DNA of 64,000 bases from the NCBI GenBank assembly GCA_036877525.1, contig JAZGTH010000067.1, positions 5,150,501-5,214,500 of the forward strand, read 5' to 3'. Numbering within the stretch: the stretch's first letter is position 1; each line of letters opens with the position of its first letter. Below the pieces are notes generated by a model. It ran no database searches and was not told the origin of the DNA. It saw nothing but the letters and a program-made list of their open reading frames with translations. This document shows positions 36,512 through 47,544 of this stretch, piece by piece. Source of the stretch: Chromobotia macracanthus. Taxonomy: Eukaryota > Chordata > Actinopteri > Cypriniformes > Botiidae. The translations under genes were made by a program, and so were the position numbers.

Positions 36512-36547
36512 ATGCAAGATTGCCAACCAAAGGAATATCCAACCGAG
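36512..36547 (+). promoter_or_regulatory. Upstream ORF 2, first half (spans the inferred 36547/46937 splice)
   Basis: The ATG at 36512 has A at -3. Twelve complete codons reach the donor. After joining to 46937 the frame runs eleven more codons to TGA at 46970-46972, which overlaps the ATG of the 38-codon upstream ORF. It depends on the splice model. Confidence 0.25.
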
Positions 36548-39184
36548 GTAAGGCAAGGGGAATGTTGCACGCCGATTTTAAATGAGATTTGCCGCTGTTT
36601 CGTCTGAGCGGAGAGGGTGCATTGAGAAAGAAAAGGACATGATGCTGTAGATAAACTGCAAACTCGAAATGAAACACAAAAATGATGTGGCATCCTTCAT
36701 TTTTGTCTCCGGTAACGCGTTAAAATGTGCGCAACGCTTGGTGACAATGTTTGCAAATGTTTCGTCCTTACATAATATATTTTACATGTTACACCGTTTC
36801 CAAACGATATTTCCTAACCGCACGAAATGGATCACCTGCGCAAACTTTGCTTTGCGTTTTTTCTTCGCCTAAGCTCGACCCAGGCACGTCTTTAACCAGA
36901 GATGCGTCTTACTTTACGCGAACGCCATGCGTAAAAGTGCAGTTGGCTCGTCTTTAACCAAACTTAAACACGCTGAAAGTGAATCAAACTGACCTGATAA
37001 AACGCAGGCAAACATATGGTCATCCTAATGCGTAAAGTTGCCCAAAACTGTTCTGCCTGCATGGACCCTGAAAACATCCATAATGGTTAAAATGACACGA
37101 ATGGATTGGAAAACGGTAGGTGAGAATATTAAAAAGTTTGGTTGGACCTTTGGCTTATATTTTCAATTTGATTTGTTTATATGCATGCATACATTTTTAT
37201 TTGTTACGCACAACGTGCTTGTATATGAACTTCCTGAAGTGGTGGAAACTGAAGGTTGCAGGTTCGAACATACACCGTCCTCTTCATCACTGAACTCCTG
37301 ATCAAAACACCCTCAGCAGGTGCCCAATGGGACTGTTACTGTAAGTTTACTGTAAGTGACTTAAGATGAGGCTGGACTAATTGATGTCCTTTTTAGTGCG
37401 CCTGTTTCGTGCGTTCTTGTAAGTCAGCCCCATCACTCGTGTGGTTGCATTGCTTCAGACTTCACCTGGATCTGTAAGATAACCAGAGAGAAAGCGGAGA
37501 ATGATTCATAATTCATTGCGTCGGGGGTCTGCGCTGAATTTTAATATCTGTGTTGCGTTAGGCAGGAGCAATGACTGTTATAGGGAGACGTGAGGTTGTG
37601 ACGCTTCATGATGTGCTGATATTTGCGCAACAGAGGTGCGGCTTTAACTCGGTTAGAATAACAATTAGCAGAAGTAGGTAACCAGGAGAACACTACAGAA
37701 CCAAGCACACACTGAAAGCCTTCCTCTCTTCAGCTCGACCATTCATTTGGGCAAATAATGATCCGATGTCTGTGTTGCCCCGGGTTGCATTTGGAGACTG
37801 CGCCATTAAAGTGCTATTAATGTAATGACGCGTGCATCTGATTGGTTTATGTTGACGTTTCAAACCCTGTGTGCTTTCTTAAAAGTGTGTTTTAAAACAT
37901 TTGCATTCTTTTGCAAATGGTCATATTTATTGTGCTGATGAGCTGCTTAGCTACCACAACATGTTTTTGTCCGGAAATCAGTAGAGGATGTTAGTCTGTA
38001 TTGTGTGTGTGTGTGCTTTGTGTTTAAAAATCAGAGCTATTGGACAGGACATGTTGGCCTTGAATGAGCTGGACCTCTCCATTGAATGCCCGAGTGTGTG
38101 CTTAGCATACGTTGCAAACATATACATGTTCAAAGGTGATGTGTACTGCGGTGCTGCTGGAATTTATAGCTTATAATGAAATTGCACAAGATCATGAGCT
38201 CACATAATAGCGTCTGCTAATTAGTATGCATCAAAGTTGTTAGTCAAAGTGTCTGTTGGGAATCGCAGGAGTTTATGCATGTATGCACAAGCGTGCCTCC
38301 CTCTTTTGGCATGCATGTGTGTGCATCAAGGCATTTTATACACACGTGTGCTTAGATATGTGCATTTGCGTGGGAGTTGAAATTGAGATGATGCAGTGAT
38401 GTTCAGGGCTGGACGGTCTTGTAAGACCGGAACTGTAAGACCGGAACTGTACCGATGGTGCTGCATTTACTGAAAGGTGTCACGCTATAATAATTATGTT
38501 TTCAACAGTGCACGCTTCTGCTCAATGCATGTAAATAACTTCTCAGGACTCTATAACCGGACCTACAGATATACAGATAGCAGACCATCAATCAGTAATA
38601 GGAGCATTAATACAGAGTGAAATCTTGTTAGATTACAAGCACATTAGTGCAAATCAGAAACCACTTTCAGAAGATAAACACAAGCAACGTTTACACTGCA
38701 GGTGTATAGAAGTCTTTGGATTTGCTTTCTTTCAAGCATTGCATGTTTGGATCACGTGTCCAAACGCATGCATATTTAAACGATCCAAAACATGCGACAA
38801 ATGGCATCACAAGTCCAACCCAAAAAGCCTGTAGATGTAAACCAGAGTGAACACGGCTGAAGTATTTGTGAGCTCAGCGACGTAGATGCTGTTTATCTCC
38901 ATAAACGTTGAAGAATCCTGAGTGCTTATATTTTCCTTACTCCCACGCATGTGTTCGCCAAGCTTAGGAAATCTACCTTTGTTAGACTGCTTTTCCCCCC
39001 CGACGAAGCCCATGGGTGCAGAGCTCTGTTAGAAATTCTGCTTCAGTAAGAGACTCCAAGGCCCCATCAAGCTTTCAAAAGCCTTGCCTTCATATTCATT
39101 AATATGGAAGGAGTATGGAGCTGAAAACTAAAGATGCCATCGCTGCAGCGCAATATTTTCACGTGTTACATATGCATCACAGGT

Positions 39185-39350
39185 ATCCCAGTTAACAGGG
39201 ACTATTCTCAGAACATTCTCTAAAATTTCAAAAACATTATACTTTAGTTGTTGGTGGAACGTTTTAAAAAAATGTTTGAATAACCAAGCATTAACATTAA
39301 TGCAACATCTAAAAAAGGACGTTCCGAAAACATTCAAAATAAACATTTTC
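39185..39350. mobile_element. Palindromic MITE-like element, copy 9 (shortened)
   Basis: CCCAGTTAACAGGGACTATT at the left, then TTAGTTGTTGGTGGAACGTT; it ends around GACGTTCCGAAAACATTC. Confidence 0.6.
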
Positions 39351-40102
39351 AACCCATTACTTCATGGAAATACTGCCATACCGCAGATGCATGCACATTT
39401 AAAGCATCTCCGACAGTATGTGCTTCCTCTAATTACCTGAGACACGTTTTCATTGACAGAACATTGCGATATCTAAAAGAGTAGATGTAGATTATAATGA
39501 GAAGTAATGCATCGCATGGAGGAGGCCAAAGTGTGGCGCTATAACTGAGAATGATTGTATAAAGTAGGCTAGCCTCTTCAGACTCGCAATTCTGTTGCGT
39601 AAGTCACGCATCAAATCAATAAAGGGATGTTTGCGTGTCTGCCTGCGTGCATGCAGGGGAAAAGAGAAAGTGATATGCAGAGATTTCAGCAGTCTGCCAG
39701 TCCCACTCGCTGCCAAGTGAATCCATTTCTGAGCAAAAAGGAACAGCTTTGTAGTTTTTTCCTGTTTTGGAGCAATGTTGTTGTTGTTGCGGTATACATC
39801 TACATTCTGCAGAGCTGTACAAGCTCACATTTACAAAGAAAACTGAGCCACTAACAAGATTTTCACACACAATAATGATGGAAATATATGTATAAGTATA
39901 TAATGAGCTTCCTCATTTTATTCCTGTCTCAGATAACTTTAGGGAAAAAAGATTTAACATGTAGCTTTATGATAAATACGGTATACTAACCTTTTTGATT
40001 GAAATATTCAACCAGGTCAGATAAGAGTTGTGCTTTTTCACAAGGCCACCGTACTCTGTCACCTCTTGGTCTTAAAACAATATCACAGGTCTCCAACAAA
40101 CT

Positions 40103-40236
40103 CCACAGACCTGCAGAGTTTAGCTCCAACACTAATGAATTACACCTGAAGCAGCTAATCAAGGTCTTTGGGACTGCTAGAAACATCCAGATAGGTGTTT
40201 TGGAGTAGGCTGGAGCTAAACTCTGCAGGTCTGTGG
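40103..40236. mobile_element. Foldback element with perfect 26-bp inverted arms
   Basis: 40103-40128 (CCACAGACCTGCAGAG…) is exactly the reverse complement of 40211-40236. The centre, CCTGAAGCAGCTAATCAAGG, is familiar from a widespread cyprinid hAT-like MITE. No ORF. Confidence 0.75.
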
Positions 40237-42057
40237 ACCTCCAGGAACATGGTTCACAGACTAGCCCTGCAATATCAGTTTGTAGATGGAATCATAGTCC
40301 AGTGTTGACATGCGGTGAGATCCAGTTTCTGTGTGGAAAGAGCACAACAGCAGTTTAAATTTACCGTGGAGGTATATAGATTTAATGTCTGGGTCATATC
40401 CCCCTCCCAAAACAAATGAAAAAAATTGCATAATACTTTCTACAATGATTTATTTGTTACATTTTTTAAATTATTACTAAGCTTTGCAGTGTGTCATTTT
40501 CATGTCACAGATTCATATTACCGCAATGCATGCCTTCAGCGTTTTTACAGTATTATTATATTAATGTATAAAAATTACTAAATATAAAAATTAATGAAAT
40601 ACAAAATGTTTTTTATCATTTTGTTCTTTTCTTTTAATTCTGGGGCAGAATGTGACCCGGACATGTTTCAATGGGATTGACTGAAGTTTAGGTTAGAGAT
40701 GTACAGAGGATTAAGTACCTGCTATAAAATTCACTTTCACTTTATGTTGAGTGACTGAACCAGACAGCATCTGAAGCAATGAAGATGTTAAAGACAGCGT
40801 AGCATACATTTCTCCCAGACTGGAATGAAGACTTTCTAATGATAGTAATTACTGACAGCGACGACTTGGCAGGAGGGATCACAGTTTGACTGGAAAAGTT
40901 TGTGCATGTAGCCCAAAACGAACGAACTACTTTGTGTTCTTCAGGAGCGTGCTGCTGATTGTGTCAGAAGATTGATTTATTTTGTGTGCATGTGACTAAA
41001 TAAATGATGTGTTTTATCAGCTCAAGCCTGCGGCGTCTGACGGAGCTTCTGTAAGTCGCCACTGCGGAGCCACGCCCCCTGCTGAGTCACAGCATCCTGA
41101 CATGCTCTCTCGCTCTTTTTCTCTCTCTCTTCTCTGAACATCTTATAGGAAAAGTTCTGACAAAAAAAGAAAGTTCATCATTCACCATGATTATCTGTTC
41201 CTCAGTTTCTGAAGTTGACAGTGGAAGTGAATGGTGAACGGCAGGGGCTTCAAGAAAATAGCAAAAACGAAAGTGCTGTTATGAATCACTTTTTTCACCA
41301 TTCATTTTCACTGTACATTCATTACCTCAGGAAATGTGGCTTCCGCTCTTGTCATGTAAAGGTCCTAATAAAACATGTCATGTGGGTCACTCTTGTGTTT
41401 CCCATGTTTAGATTTGCTGCGTTTGGAGATTTTCCGCCTGCACCACAGTGGCTTGTTTATGGATCACTGGCTTTATATCTGTTAAAGAAGCGCTTTTAAT
41501 ATTTAATGGTTTCCCTCCACTATGTTGCAAAAAATGTCTTTTTTTCTAATCTACAATGTATTTAGCCACACGACCATCAGCTGCAGGGTTTAACAAAGCA
41601 TTTGTTAAAAAAAACACAGTTTTCCTAAATAAGCCTCTCAATTTGAGGAATTCCTGTCTATATTCCGTAAAAATCTGGTTAAAGCTGGTTAAAAATAAAC
41701 AAAAATCAGTTAACGAGCAAGTACATAACAGAGACTTCAGAGGTCTTCTTGCAAAGGAACACTGGATTATGAATGTAGTATTTTCGGGAGCACAATGGTG
41801 ATTTGAGAATGGACCTACATGGAAGTAGCAGGCCAGATTTTTAACTACTAGCCCTTATACAGACAGCACACAAAAAAGATGAAGCTGCAAGGAAAACAAA
41901 TTAAGAGCCCCTGAATTTGAATAGCTACTTAGCTACTTACTAGTGGGGGTTGATCCATCAGTTGTGTGTGTTGTGGTGCCAGGTCTCATGTTCGGTACCC
42001 CAAACCCCCCACCTCCAGTGTGGGAACTGTAACCAGAGATGCATAAACAATACATAA

Positions 42058-42250
42058 CCCAGCTAACAACTTTAGGTTGGAGGAATGTTTCTCCTGATGT
42101 TTTTAAACCGTCCATTAACAACTTAAAACATTTTTTAAACATCCTATATATCACATTAAAAAACGTTACTGTTACTAATGTTACTGCAAGAACATTTCTT
42201 TTAGATAAGCTTCAGAGAAGTCAACGTTCTGACAGTGTTCCCTGTTAGCT
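42058..42250. mobile_element. Palindromic MITE-like element, copy 10
   Basis: It begins CCCAGCTAACAACTTTAGG and ends GTTCCCTGTTAGCT, with both ends readable and a shortened interior. Confidence 0.7.
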
Positions 42251-42956
42251 AGAGAAATGGTTCTGTATCAACCCAGAACCTTTCTGGAACCCAGAGACCT
42301 GATGGATGACCTCAACTAGTTCAACACGTGATGACTTTAAAGAGAATAAGATGAAAACAGAGGTTCGTAATGCGTTGTATCTGGTACCAGACACACGGGT
42401 GAGTAATACGTCCATCATATGTAATTTGCCTTACACTCCATTCTTAAACCATGCACTAGCTTAATGTAGTGCGCTGTGGTAATGTCCTCCCTTGATCTGC
42501 TCTGCTGATTGGCAGATGAATCGATTGCCATGCTGGTTAAGACTCTCCGGCGTCTCGTTTGGGCGTTTCATCATCTGAGGAGATACTCACGAGTATCAAA
42601 GTCTCCCATGCATATTACAACTGTGCAAATGCAGGTTCTGATGAATGATTGGACGACGTCAAATGTCCCGGCCAATCACAAGCTCCCATTTTGCTGCAGT
42701 AAAATGGTTTTGTGCGCACTAGATGCTAAGTGAATCGGAATGTGAAGTCAGAAGTGTGAAGTAGTAAATGCTAGAAATCTGAAAATTTTTAGTACTAATA
42801 TTTCAGGCACAAAAATATTCAGAGTACTGTAATATTTTTATCAAACAAAAGAAAATACATTAAAATGTTTAATATTTTCACAGTTAACATACCATAACAT
42901 ACCCTATAAACTTTATGCAATAAATTAATAAGAAAACCAATATTATTTTAAAGGCA

Positions 42957-42958
<2 letters not shown>

Positions 42959-43008
<50 letters not shown>
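42959..43008 (+). repeat. TATC microsatellite
   Basis: About 12 uninterrupted TATC units. Confidence 0.95.
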
Positions 43009-43015
43009 ACGTTCA

Positions 43016-43135
43016 TATGTGTTGGAGGAGGCGTGGCTTTGGAGAGCACCCTGAAGGGAGGGCGGGATCTTGTGCTTTCAAAGCTAGCTTGCTATTGCTA
43101 ACCTCTCCAAAACTGCCTACCGTCCCCTTAAGGGT
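43016..43135 (+). repeat. Dispersed repeat (GGAGGAGGCGTGGCTTTGGAG)
   Basis: A clear relative lies at 57718-57810; both include GTGGCTTTGGAGAGC, AAGATCTTG/GGATCTTG and CTCTCCAAAA(C/T)TGCCTACC. Confidence 0.75.
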
Positions 43136-44390
43136 TAAATCATCGGAATTCACAGCAACACCATTCAACACAGAAAGTCTCAAGTCTCTCTGTCTCACTG
43201 ATGAGCTGACATATTATTTCTGAATTCTATTGTTCCAGAAGCATCTGTATTCCCTCCATTAACTAACATTTCCAAATAATTGCACTATGACAGAAGGGTT
43301 GTGCTTTGCAACATTCACTATGTTCTTTATGGATTTTGTAGCAAGTGAAACAATTTTCATTGTTTTCATGGATGGAGAGCATTGATGCTTGGATGAAAGA
43401 GAGAACTCTGGCATTTTTTTCCCATTTCTTTTTTTGGCACAGGATTGTGGGATTGATTTTTTCGAGCTGACTGTTTGATTTAAGCATGCTGTTAAGGAAC
43501 TGCCTGCGAGCTAAATCCAATTAATTCCCGAGTCTCTCTGCACCCAAAAAACGCCCCGTACCGCTTTTCTGTCTTACCCCTCTTAACTAATTAACATGAT
43601 TAGCCAAGAGGAACTGTTTAAAGATACAGTAGGTGGCTGAGGGAGGGAACGAAAACGCTGGTGACTTCCCATCGCCGAGACATTAATGCAATCGGGGGAA
43701 TTATGTCAAAATCAAAGCGATTTGATTGGTCTTGATGAATATCATAACTAATTTTGAGAAGTTTAGCTATTGATTTGACCTTGGTTTACCTTTCCACTCT
43801 GTATTGAGATACGGCGTACACTGGAGTGTGACCCGAGAGAGAGCCTGTTTAAAAATAAAATAACTTGTTTGGATTCGGTTTTTAATGAGAAAAACTTGAG
43901 AGTTTTAGATGATTATCTTTCTAAAATTCATATGGTTATGAAATGTGATTAATTAGCCCACTCCGAGAACTTTCTTCTCATGCTAACACCTGTTCTTAAA
44001 ATGAAATGCCAGCGGAGTATGTAAATAATTCATTAGTACAAATTTTGCATCAGGGCTTCCTTCGTGTACAGTAACATACAACTGGATGTTATAGTCTCAT
44101 TAATTTAGGACAGACATACAGGATATAGTAATATAGTTCTGTGGTTTTTTTCTTAAACTAAACATGACACATATGGACACACACACACACACGTGTATAT
44201 ATGTATATATGTCTCTTGTGTCAGATGTTTTCTGTAAATTGGTTATAAAATCGCTCTTAATGATTTGTTTATAAATTGGGCTAATCCGCTTTAACTCACT
44301 GATTCAGTTCTCCGGCTGCAGTTAACAACTCACTGCAGATTATCAGTAAATAATGATTTAAATTTCAGGCTCTTTCTCACACAAAACCAC

Positions 44391-44500
44391 TAGGAACTTT
44401 TTTGGAGCAGTCGATATCTGTCTTACATTTCTATTTTTGTGTTCCACAGTCAAAAACAACATACGAGTTTGGAATGACATGAGGGTGAGTAAATAACAGA
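44391..44500 (-). repeat. Common cyprinid dispersed repeat, reverse orientation
   Basis: TGTTCCACAGTCAAAAACAAC and GGAATGACATGAGGGTGAGT are the reverse-strand phrases of the 23634 family. Confidence 0.65.
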
Positions 44501-46789
44501 GGTTTTTTTTATATGTCTGAGTGTTATGTTCATGTAAGAAATAGACCCAGTGTTGATGTTTACATAGCTATGTCATTTATTTGTCATTTAAATGTGAAGC
44601 ATCTTAGTAGTTTTGATGCTTCCCCCCTTTTTGAAACTATTTAAGCAGGAAATATTAACAGAGATAGAAACCTCCAATAATGTCAACACATCAACCAATC
44701 AATAATGTCTAACAGACCTTCTAAAATACATTTTTAAAAAGGTACATTCAGCATCGGGGCATGAGGGTGAAAGACAGGCCTGAATTTCCTGTGTGGCCAC
44801 AGAGATTCAGTGTGCTAAAACAACACCAGTCCACCTCTGAACAGTCCAAGCTCCTGTCACCAAGCAGAAAGCCCTTTCACCTACCCCGTCCCACAAGATC
44901 TCCTGCTGATCTCCCAGAAGAACAGGGAAGAGTGCGAGCCAACGGAGACACTTTAAACCGGTGGCGTCCGCGCAGCTTTCACTCAGTGAGAGCGCCATTG
45001 TTGCTGTGTGGCTGGCAGACTGAATCGGGGTGGTGGAAAATAATGAAGAAAGCTGCCGTTAGTGTGATGCTGCCAGAGGCCTGCATGTTGTGCTTTGTGT
45101 CGCGTTGCACGGTGGAGATAGAATCACTGTGGTGGAGTGTTATCCAGCCTTGAAGCCATCTCCGGGCCGGGCTGTGAGTCTTTGTGTAGCTGCCAGAGCT
45201 TTGGAAAGCCGGAGAGCCATCTCGCACACCTCGTAAATCCACCCCACCGCTGCCATTGCACCCACTCACCACGTTCCAAAAGGAAAAGTGGGAGAGGAAA
45301 TCAGATTAGGAATGTTTTTTTTCCAAGCTCTAGGATCAAAACCCAGGCTTAGATATCAAACCTGCCAGTTCCACAGTTTCAGCATTTTACTGCCAGCAGA
45401 GAGGCATCAGATTTGACAATTAGCGGCAGATAACTTTCACTCTTTTGCTGAGCTCTTTGAGAAGCTATTTATCAGGTGGCTAAATCTGTAGGATTTTCAT
45501 ACCGTCGTAGGTTCGAGATTTAATTAGCATTTCATAGCGCTGTTGTCTGAGCTTTGTATTAACAATGGGAAAAATCCAGGATTTTCACACGCCCCACTGA
45601 CAACGAAACCTTAATATTCATAGGAGAGATTTAGCATTGCATTTATTCCTCACCTCACAAATGTTTAAATCATTAATGCTGTAACTGATTTGTCTAGTTC
45701 CTTTAGTAAACCAACCATTTATCCCTCAATTGATGCAGATAAAATGCAAATAAAAGACGCAGTCAGTAAGCACAATTCATTCTCAGCAGAGAAGCCGATG
45801 GGAAGTTTTTGAGGATTTTTTCTGAATGTTTACGTCGTCATCATCTGAGCAGTTGCTTTGGCTGTCTGAGATTCTGTGCTGATGAAATTATCTTTCTTGG
45901 GTGTTTTCCATCCTCGTGAATCTGTTTTGACAAATGTGTTCGTAAGGGTACGGAAGACGCGGGGGAGTTGGTGATGGGTGCGTCTGTTGAAATTTGTTTG
46001 TGTGTGTTTGGCAGCCTGTTTTTAGGAGAATCTTCTTTCAGCTGTTAACAGAACACTGTGATAACTGAGAACAGACTGACCCAGCAAAACACAGGGGAGG
46101 TCTGAATTATTCTGTTCCTTTGTGTCTCATCATTTGTTTAACTCTCTCTGGGTCATTCTATCAGATGGGTGCCTTTTTCAGTTTGATAAGGTGATTTTTC
46201 TTTTAGCGTTCAAGCTATTTACTTTTAATAAAACAATTCAATGTTTTACAGTTTAACTTAGTAAATTGCACCGTGTTGTCTCCAGAGACAAATACATCCT
46301 GATAAAAGTTGCGATATAATTTTGCCTTCACAAAAGATGGGAAAATAGTCAACGATAGCAAAATAAACAAGAATTTGGAAAGGAAAATTTACAAAGGATT
46401 TGTTAACTAATCATCTGAAAAAATAATTCATTTTAGTTGCCCAGCAACAGTTAGTAGTAACAATTAACATTTTGGCTTGTTTTTGTTTGTTTAATGTGTA
46501 AAGTCTGATCTCACTTAAACTCATCTTTTGGGTTAAAGACAAAGGCAAACATTTATCTTACAGTTTTGCCATTTATGCTTATCCACAATTAACTAATACC
46601 ATATTATTTTTGGATGTTTATATTACCATACTATTTATTATCCGTCACATTAAAAATTCTAATCAAGTTCCTAAATTGATTGCACAGCACTTTCTCTTGT
46701 TACAATGCTAACAACAATAACGGCAATAATATAGTAAAAACATAGTTGTGTAGCTTTTAATTTGTAGTTTTGTATTATTACATTTTTAT

Positions 46790-46855
46790 ATTTACATTTA
46801 TGCATTTGGCAGAAGTTTTTATCCAAAGCAACTTACAGTGCATTCAAGCTATTTA
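46790..46855 (-). mobile_element. SINE 3'-tail fragment just upstream of the first coding exon
   Basis: ATGCATTTGGCAGAAGTTTT and CAACTTACAGTGCATTCAAG; same orientation as the fragment at 29321. Confidence 0.6.
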
Positions 46856-46936
46856 TTTTTTATCAGTATGTGTTCCAGATGAAATACCGAACCCAGAACA
46901 TTTTGCCCTTTTCACACTTTTTCTGTGTCTCTGCAG

Positions 46937-47085
46937 CCCACAGGCAGAATTCAGCATTGTGAATCTTCATGAGTAACCAGACAGAACTCCCTGCCGTCCC
47001 TTCATGCCTCTCACCAGTCTTTGACATCCTCTCTTCACCCTCTCTCTCCCCACCTGAGCGTCACACCTCCTCCATCTTCCCCTAA
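46937..47085 (+). other. grm3: grm3 5' UTR part of the first coding exon
   Basis: A strong acceptor (TTTTCTGTGTCTCTGCAG, AG at 46935-46936) precedes the start codon by 149 nt with no other good acceptor in between; a weaker CACAG lies at 46943. The segment is C/T-rich near the start codon and contains upstream ATGs at 46969 and 47004. The exon start is inferred from the splice signal. Confidence 0.65.
46969..47085 (+). promoter_or_regulatory. Upstream ORF of 38 codons abutting the grm3 start
   Basis: ATG at 46969 opens 38 codons ending at TAA 47083-47085, directly followed by the receptor's ATGATG. It is in the same frame as the receptor but separated by the stop, so it cannot be an N-terminal extension. 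The start context is weak (T at -3). Its peptide is Ser/Pro-rich and resembles nothing I know. A likely role is translational control by reinitiation. Confidence 0.5.
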
Positions 47086-47544
47086 ATGATGTCGTCTGCA
47101 GTCCGAGCTCTTCTCCTGGTGCTGCTGGGAGCCGGCGTTCTGCTCTCCAGCGGAGACTCTCCCCGCAGGGAGATTAAGATCGATGGAGACCTGGTGCTGG
47201 GTGGTCTCTTCCCCATCCACGAGAAGGGTGTGGGCATGGACGAATGCGGCCGCATCAATGAAGACCGTGGCATCCAGCGTCTTGAGGCCATGCTCTTTGC
47301 CATTGATCAGATCAACCAGGACGTAGGTCTGCTGCCGGGCGTGGTACTGGGCGTTCACATTCTAGATACATGCTCGCGGGACACCTATGCTCTCGAACAG
47401 GCGCTGGAGTTTGTAAGAGCATCTCTTACAAAAGTGGACGACACAGAGTTTATCTGCCCCGATGGCTCCTATGCGTTTCAGGAAGACAGTCCGCTGGCTA
47501 TAACTGGTGTCATTGGAGGATCTTTTAGCAGCGTCTCTATACAG
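47086..47544 (+). CDS. grm3: grm3 coding exon 1: signal peptide and start of glutamate-binding domain
   Basis: This exon encodes residues 1-153 in exact codons (phase 0), ending ...SSVSIQ before the donor CAG/GTGAGA. Two tandem ATGs (47086 and 47089) open the frame, and an in-frame TAA lies immediately before them, so no longer N-terminus is possible in this frame. The second ATG has A at -3 and looks slightly better for initiation. The hydrophobic run LLLVLLGAGVLL is the signal peptide, followed by REIKIDGDLVLGGLFPIHEKG, the start of lobe 1. CGRINEDRGIQRLEAMLFA carries the two arginines that bind the glutamate side-chain carboxylate. The GGSFSS motif holds the ligand serines; mammalian mGluR2/3 have GGSYS here. 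The boundary after SIQ is the same as in the mammalian gene. Confidence 0.95.

Larger units (their letters stand above)
36291..36547 (+). other. grm3: Inferred non-coding first exon of grm3 (5' UTR)
   Basis: Mammalian GRM3 has a non-coding exon 1 and starts translation in exon 2, so a remote 5' exon is expected. This segment ends at a near-consensus donor (GAG/GTAAGG, exon end 36547). It sits downstream of the CCAAT and X-box candidates and contains a CT repeat in its first half. Its start is a guess of about 60 nt downstream of the CCAAT box. Two other good donors on the same strand, 36076 (CAG/GTAAAG) and 36156 (CAG/GTAAGT), could serve alternative first exons. No RNA evidence is available here. 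Confidence 0.45.
36548..46936 (+). other. grm3: Inferred grm3 intron 1 (about 10.4 kb)
   Basis: Non-coding. The first 1.3 kb is CpG-enriched (ACGCG, GCGCAAC, TTACGCGAACG). It holds palindromic elements at 39185 and 42058, a perfect-inverted-repeat element at 40103, a TATC microsatellite at 42959, a dispersed repeat at 43016 and SINE-tail debris at 46790. The stretches 43550-44100 and 45370-45800 look unique and are rich in TAATTA-type motifs. ORFs in it are short and lack family signatures. Confidence 0.5.

Noticed and set aside
44761..45153. 130-codon ORF in intron 1
   Set aside because: No family resemblance, no flanking splice logic, and the opposite strand is also open; treated as chance.
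46969..47085. N-terminal extension of the receptor
   Set aside because: The upstream ATG is in frame but a TAA stands immediately before the receptor ATG, and the receptor has a normal signal peptide right after its own start.
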